Of a stretch of 64,000 nt of DNA, positions 60,901 to 64,000 are shown piece after piece. The stretch is from Maribacter sp. MJ134. Its GTDB lineage: Bacteria > Bacteroidota > Bacteroidia > Flavobacteriales > Flavobacteriaceae. The position numbers and the translations under genes are program-made. The notes beneath the pieces were generated by a model. It ran no database searches. It worked only from the letters and a program-made list of their open reading frames with translations, and was not told where the DNA came from. Every line of letters begins with the position of its first letter. Within the stretch, counting starts at the first letter, position 1. The stretch is taken from NCBI RefSeq assembly GCF_003970695.1, contig NZ_CP034570.1, positions 186,001 to 250,000 on the forward strand. The letters are read 5' to 3'.

Positions 60901-62488
60901 AACCAATACTGCCTACTCTAAACGGGTCCGTAGCGGTACCCAAACCTAGAATTGTCGTGCCATCTACGAGTTCCGTTGTTCCTCCGCCAGGTCCTGCATT
61001 TGTCCAACTTACAAGGCCGCCGGCATCCGTGGTTAAAAATTCCCCCTGAGCTCCTGGTTCTATTTTAAAAGGGTCGGCATTGGTACCGATACCCGTAATG
61101 GTAGTCTGGTCCGCTTCTTCCGTACTTCCTGTGCCACCGCCAAGTGTGCCCAACGGAATGGTACCGCTAAAACCGGGGGCCGTTCCCGTAACTACCAAAT
61201 CAGTACCTATAAGTTCCATATTGGTAATTACACCATCGGCTGCTCCACCACCTAGTCCTGCAAGGCTTACAGAACCATTAAAACCACCGTTGGCACCGGT
61301 AAAATTTAAATCGTTTCCTGCGAGAACCACGTTGGTAACAACTCCGTCCGTTGCTCCACCGCCTAAAATTGGGGTCAAATCTACTCCGGTTCCGCCTGAG
61401 ATATTTATCGTATTCCCCGTAAGACTCAAATTTTGATTGTCTGTATTTACTGTACCTGCGGGTAAATTAATTGTACCTCCATTAGTTAAGGAAATTTGAG
61501 TTCCAGCGGGGTTTATACTTAGTTGCTGTTCGTCCGTATTGTCTAAAAATCCATTTAAGTTTACCGTATTACCCCTTTCAATTTCCAATATGTTCCCTGC
61601 TAAGTTTAAAGTCTGATTGTCCGTACCGGAATTATTCAAAGGGCCAAGGTCTAGTGTAGTTTCAATACCGGATTCCGTTAAGACAAGATTGTTCCCTTCT
61701 AACCGAACATCGGTCAAAGTCTCGTTTTGGTCGTCGGTATCCGAGTCTTCCAAAATATGAGTAGCAAGTGTCACGGTATTGTCATTGATGTTATTTTGTA
61801 TTGCGTCGGTCAAAGTTAGGGGGTCTGCAATAGTCCCTGCACCTGTAATGGTGATTTCATCACCCGTAGCACCCTGTAGCCCCGAGGCATCTCGCCAAAG
61901 GACAATACCATTTTCGTCCGAAGTCATTACTTGGTTTGGAATGGTGTTGGCCATATCTGTAGTTTGCACACTACCATCCCTTATTTCTGAACTACCCACG
62001 GAATTGTCTCGCAATTCATTAGAGCTCACCGAGTCGTCCCCCAACTTGCTTTCTCCGATGGAGTTATCCTGTATGTCATCCCCGTTAATACCACCATCTA
62101 CAATATTTTCACTTCTAATACTGTTGGGCGCAACCTCTAGGTTTATAGAGGAGCCATTGTCAACAATACTAATGGTTGTGTTACTATTTTCAATAGGATC
62201 ATTGGTTAGGTTAAAGCTTACTGCATCGCACAGATTTACCCATTGGGTTCCATCAAAATAATGTAAGCACTCCGTGTCCGTATTATAGACCACCCCACCT
62301 CTTTGTGGAGCTATGGCTTCCATTTGTGGTGTACTAACTCTAGAAATGACCAACACCCGGGAAGAACTCTCCAGTTCCAAAAGAGAAGCGGGGTCAATGT
62401 TCTGCGGATTATCTCCTATTTTTATTTGTCCGGATACGGTAAAAATACCGAATATCGTAAGGAGGGCGATGAGGACTATTGATTTCAT
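57941..62488 (-). CDS. 1515-residue exported fibre-like protein with S74/tail-fibre-type C-terminus
   Basis: Signal peptide (KSIVLIALLTIFGIFTVSGQ) and an N-terminal domain homologous to that of the 1913-residue protein (IKIGDNPQNIDPASLLELES ... VVYNTDTECLHYFDGTQWVNLC). Residues ~140-180 hold short pentad-like motifs (DNSIGESKLGDDSVSSNELR), followed by Gly/Thr-rich beta segments, and at ~720-1050 four to five 76-residue repeats (PDVEAHLAGID ... PTDEIQDLQLTTD ... PIDLTPYLDNTD). After an Ig/trimer-like part the C-terminus (FQEYFTGYSSIKEDYKFGNL ... HHHLPGVTSAAQAKKNGFWSL) is the 'HLPG(I/V)PSA' motif and coiled coil seen in Bacteroidetes tail-fibre-like proteins. It lacks a T9SS domain and is coupled to the CHU_C gene. 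Likely a trimeric surface fibre; inference. Confidence 0.85.
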   Translation of the reverse strand: MKSIVLIALLTIFGIFTVSGQIKIGDNPQNIDPASLLELESSSRVLVISRVSTPQMEAIAPQRGGVVYNTDTECLHYFDGTQWVNLCDAVSFNLTNDPIENSNTTISIVDNGSSINLEVAPNSIRSENIVDGGINGDDIQDNSIGESKLGDDSVSSNELRDNSVGSSEIRDGSVQTTDMANTIPNQVMTSDENGIVLWRDASGLQGATGDEITITGAGTIADPLTLTDAIQNNINDNTVTLATHILEDSDTDDQNETLTDVRLEGNNLVLTESGIETTLDLGPLNNSGTDNQTLNLAGNILEIERGNTVNLNGFLDNTDEQQLSINPAGTQISLTNGGTINLPAGTVNTDNQNLSLTGNTINISGGTGVDLTPILGGGATDGVVTNVVLAGNDLNFTGANGGFNGSVSLAGLGGGAADGVITNMELIGTDLVVTGTAPGFSGTIPLGTLGGGTGSTEEADQTTITGIGTNADPFKIEPGAQGEFLTTDAGGLVSWTNAGPGGGTTELVDGTTILGLGTATDPFRVGSIGSTEITDASIGVIDITPAGATPATTQVLTTNTVGTVEWIDLPTGGAGSTQLADQVTIVGDGQTGNEFAVADAGITPIKIEPSATPGQFLSTDATGNVVWDNLPPSGGITAADIAFVPTGNTESNEVQAAITELQSEIDGISLGGAANPTDELNQSFQVNGSNLEITDAAGTFQVPLNLINTDEQTAGLVPVEATPVNYAAATPDVEAHLAGIDVALATSVANPTDEIQDLQLTTDVLTITNNVTATPIDLTPYLDNTDEQTAELVPVAATPANYTAATPDVEAHLAGIDAVLATSVANPTDEIQDLQLTTDVLTITNNATATPIDLTPYLDNTDAQTADLVPVAATPVNYAVTAPDVEAHLAGIDAVLATSVANPTDEIQDLQLTTDILTITNNATATPIDLTPYLDNTDAQTADLVPVAATPVNYTAATPDVEAHLAGIDAVLATSVANPTDEIQDLQLTTDVLTITNNAAATPIDLTPYLDDTDEQTAELVPVAATPANYTAATPDVEAHLAGIDVALLAGTGGENLFSVNGLNLTADRTHTLGGNNFILSGAGNIGIGNLPGAPQSKLDVAGQIQARGGFAATGGTAITPSIGFYTDDDTNTGMFRPAADEIGFSVGAQEAMRIEEDDNDTNVIIFQSLQLGNLLLDKDGESGTAGQILSSTGGQTDWINPPTGSSVVDNEADDGLSNFDGANGYDINVDDATIEIDTDALRVKGSANNGEVLTTVGGIATWAAPTAGAVNVDGTTIEGNGTTVNLSVRTGGITSTQILDDTITNADMADDSIDNDQLQNDSVTADKIVDGEVYTEEIQNGTIINEDISPTAAIAGSKINPDFDDQNIQTTGTITSGAITANGVLQVNGDVNFTGTHQGIPDYVFQEYFTGYSSIKEDYKFGNLKEVENFVKKHHHLPGVTSAAQAKKNGFWSLSQSNLQNLEKIEELFLHTIEQEKKIEALVTEKEALAQKLERLEKDMDMIKQLLQTKNDKE
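59340..60340 (-). repeat. 228-bp tandem repeats of the 1515-residue gene
   Basis: Five copies of a VEAHLAGID-containing segment recur every 228 bases (76 codons), separated by the PTDEIQDLQLTTD and PIDLTPYLDNTD segments. The repeats are in frame, diverged only at scattered bases, and unrelated to the 78- and 18-residue units of the sister gene. Confidence 0.88.
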
Positions 62489-62788
62489 ACTTAGTGTTTT
62501 AAAGCTGTTAAGATAAAGGGGGAAACAAAAATAGGATTATCCCAATATTAACCTAAGTTTAATGGTCAAAAATTACGATCTTTAGGATAAAGTGAAGGCA
62601 AATCTCGTTAAAAAGAAATAGGAGTTGGGAACTTGTCTTAAATTGTGCTAAGAATGCTGCCATGAGGTCCTTCTACTAGAAATTAACAAAAGTTTATTGG
62701 TAGTGGTTTTTTTTAAACGGGTACAAGTGTTTTCTTTATAGACTGTTTCATGGAACATTCCATGATGAAAGTCTTTATACCGACTATT
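62489..62788. other. Divergent intergenic region, no gene found
   Basis: An AT-rich gap of about 300 bases between the divergently transcribed 1515-residue fibre gene and the first CarboxypepD_reg gene. On the minus strand TATTTTTG (62533-62526) fits a -7 box, 37 bases before the fibre gene start, but no -33 TTTG stands at the right spacing. Nothing else is recognised. Confidence 0.45.
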
Positions 62789-63529
62789 ATGATTAAAAAT
62801 TTACTTAGCGCTGCGCTACTATTTTTTACGGCAATATCTTTTTCACAAGACGATGATCGCCGTATTTTAATGGGTCAGGTTATTTATAAGAACGTTAATG
62901 TTGCCAATGAGTACGTTATAAATTCTACGACTGAAAAGGCTACGATAACCAACGATGATGGTGAATTTTCCATAAAAGTTAAGGTGGGTGACGAATTGGT
63001 ATTTACTGCGGTAAATTTCCAATATAAATTGGTGAAAATAACCCCTGAGATTTTAGCGAATAACAGGTTAGTAGTTTCTGTGAACGAAAAGGTTACCGAA
63101 TTGGATGAGGTGGTGCTAACACCAGAAGACCAAGAACGCTACTTACAAGTGAAGAATGAGGAATTTAAGGAGTATGAATATGAAGTGGACCGTGGTACGG
63201 AGGTTGAGAACGTAGCGCTCTCCCAATCGGAAAGGGGAATGCAGGACGGCATTAATTTTGTCAATATTTTCAGGGCAATTTTTAAGTCCAAGGAAATTGA
63301 CCCAGAAGTAAAACCTATGTTGGCCAGTGAGGTATTACGCCAAGTATATGACGATCAATTTTTTGTCATGGATTTGAACATACCACAAGACAAAATTGAC
63401 GCATTTTTACTGTATTGTGACCCTAAAATGCCCGCAAGATCCTTATTGAAAAAAGAAAACGAGTTTCAATTAATCGATTCCCTGGTGAATCTCAGCAAAT
63501 CTTTCCTGGCGTCATTGAATGAGGAGTAA
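62789..63529 (+). CDS. Exported CarboxypepD_reg-like protein 1
   Basis: About 246 residues from the chosen start. The signal peptide is IKNLLSAALLFFTAISFSQ; the frame is open to an earlier ATG at 62750, but a start at 62789 gives a normal signal peptide, so it is preferred (62765 is possible). Residues ~25-110 form a carboxypeptidase-regulatory-like beta-sandwich (RRILMGQVIYKNVNVANEYV, STTEKATITNDDGEFSI, ELDEVVLTP) as found before TonB-dependent receptors, but no receptor follows; the rest (~130 residues) is charged and partly helical. Function unknown. Its end overlaps the next, paralogous gene by 11 bases. Confidence 0.8.
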   Translation: MIKNLLSAALLFFTAISFSQDDDRRILMGQVIYKNVNVANEYVINSTTEKATITNDDGEFSIKVKVGDELVFTAVNFQYKLVKITPEILANNRLVVSVNEKVTELDEVVLTPEDQERYLQVKNEEFKEYEYEVDRGTEVENVALSQSERGMQDGINFVNIFRAIFKSKEIDPEVKPMLASEVLRQVYDDQFFVMDLNIPQDKIDAFLLYCDPKMPARSLLKKENEFQLIDSLVNLSKSFLASLNEE

Positions 63530-64000
63530 AATCTTTATATGCTGTTGTACATTGCCTGTACTTTCCTTGGCTCAGATTGATAATGCCAAGGATTTAGATG
63601 GGAGGGTAACTAGTAGGGACGGAGATGTAGCTGCAACCCATGTTTTGAATACCACTACGCAAAGGGCAACGATTACGGACCTAAACGGTTTTTTTGATAT
63701 ACCTGTGCACCTTAACGATACCCTTATATTTTCTGCCGTTCAGTTTAAAAAAAAACAAATCGTAATAACGCAGTCCATTTACGATAGTAAAATGCTTGTA
63801 GTGCCTTTGGAAGACGAGCTTACGGAGTTAGAAGAGGTTGTGGTTACGCCTTACAACCTTTCGGGAGATATCACCAAAGATTTGCTTTCTTTAGAAATAG
63901 AGCCTGTGGTAACGGCCTCCACATTAAATTTACCTAATGCTTATGTGCGCGTACCCACAAAGGCGGAACGGGAATTATATGAGGCTACCTCCGGCGGAGG
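63519..64000 (+). CDS. Exported CarboxypepD_reg-like protein 2 (partial, cut by window edge)
   Basis: I translated this frame directly: MRSKIFICCCTLPVLSLAQ (signal peptide) followed by DLDGRVTSRDGDVAATHVLN, TTTQRATITDLNGFFDI and ELTELEEVVVTPYNLSGDI, a domain parallel to the preceding gene. About 160 codons are present and the frame is open to base 64000. The LEEVVVTP end is the segment that precedes a TonB-receptor plug in SusC-like proteins, but the downstream residues do not look like a plug so far. It begins inside the last codons of gene 1 in another frame, so translation is probably coupled. Confidence 0.8.
   Translation, partial: MRSKIFICCCTLPVLSLAQIDNAKDLDGRVTSRDGDVAATHVLNTTTQRATITDLNGFFDIPVHLNDTLIFSAVQFKKKQIVITQSIYDSKMLVVPLEDELTELEEVVVTPYNLSGDITKDLLSLEIEPVVTASTLNLPNAYVRVPTKAERELYEATSGG

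Noticed and set aside
49618-62488. Prophage carrying tail-fibre genes
   Set aside because: The fibre-like proteins have signal peptides and are paired with T9SS proteins; no capsid, terminase, portal, integrase or lysis genes were seen.

Overview
The window reads as chromosomal DNA of a marine member of the Flavobacteriaceae (Bacteroidetes). Supporting signs are a low-GC, AT-rich intergenic sequence; promoters of the Bacteroidetes TAnnTTTG type; a short primary sigma factor without region 1.1; gliding/type IX secretion (T9SS) proteins (PorT, a T9SS plug-family protein, two proteins with the CHU_C/type B sorting domain); a Na+-pumping NADH dehydrogenase operon (nqrA-F with apbE); a sulfatase; a flavobacterial TamL-type lipoprotein barrel; and several small lipoproteins. 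No tRNA, rRNA, CRISPR array, insertion sequence, integrase or prophage block was seen.

Layout. 1-7.6 kb (minus strand): a partial YpdA-type reductase, rpe, a large Asp-box beta-propeller protein, a propeller/cytochrome c lipoprotein, trmL and a small VF530-type gene. 7.8-14.2 kb (minus): core genes rpoD, pnp, rpsO, a lipoprotein gene, accD (without its zinc-ribbon cysteines) and fbaA. 14.2-19.1 kb: tamL, a divergent TrmH/SpoU methyltransferase gene, porT and ubiE/menG. 19.3-22.1 kb (plus): trkA-trkH potassium uptake. 22.2-29.4 kb (minus): a DUF5686 outer-membrane protein, a sulfatase with an extra C-terminal domain, an aspartate-type aminotransferase and a fatty acid desaturase. 29.5 kb (plus): rsmG. 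30.4-36 kb (minus): a cysteine-containing lipoprotein, a DinB-family protein, pruA, apaG, a DUF3667 membrane protein and the T9SS plug-family protein. 36.1-43.7 kb (plus): nqrABCDEF, a 122-residue companion gene and apbE, which supplies covalent FMN to NqrB/NqrC. 43.7-49.5 kb: a methyltransferase, map, gpmI, a short ankyrin protein, an unlisted 55-residue membrane protein, an M48 peptidase and a VanY-like peptidase.

The accessory part is 49.6-62.5 kb. A two-gene cassette occurs twice in tandem on the minus strand. Each copy has a very long, repeat-built, exported fibre-like protein (1515 and 1913 residues) followed immediately by a ~388-residue protein ending in a T9SS type B (CHU_C) domain. 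The first domains of the two long proteins are homologous, and so are the two partners, but the repeat cores and C-termini of the long proteins have diverged completely. The 1913-residue protein is built from 12 copies of a 78-residue core separated by 1-5 copies of an 18-residue helical unit, so the DNA period is always 234+54n bases. It carries a perfect 392-bp internal duplication. This cassette is the best candidate in the window for an undescribed cell-surface system. The window closes with two tandem, overlapping plus-strand genes for exported carboxypeptidase-regulatory-like (CarboxypepD_reg) proteins, the second cut by the window edge.
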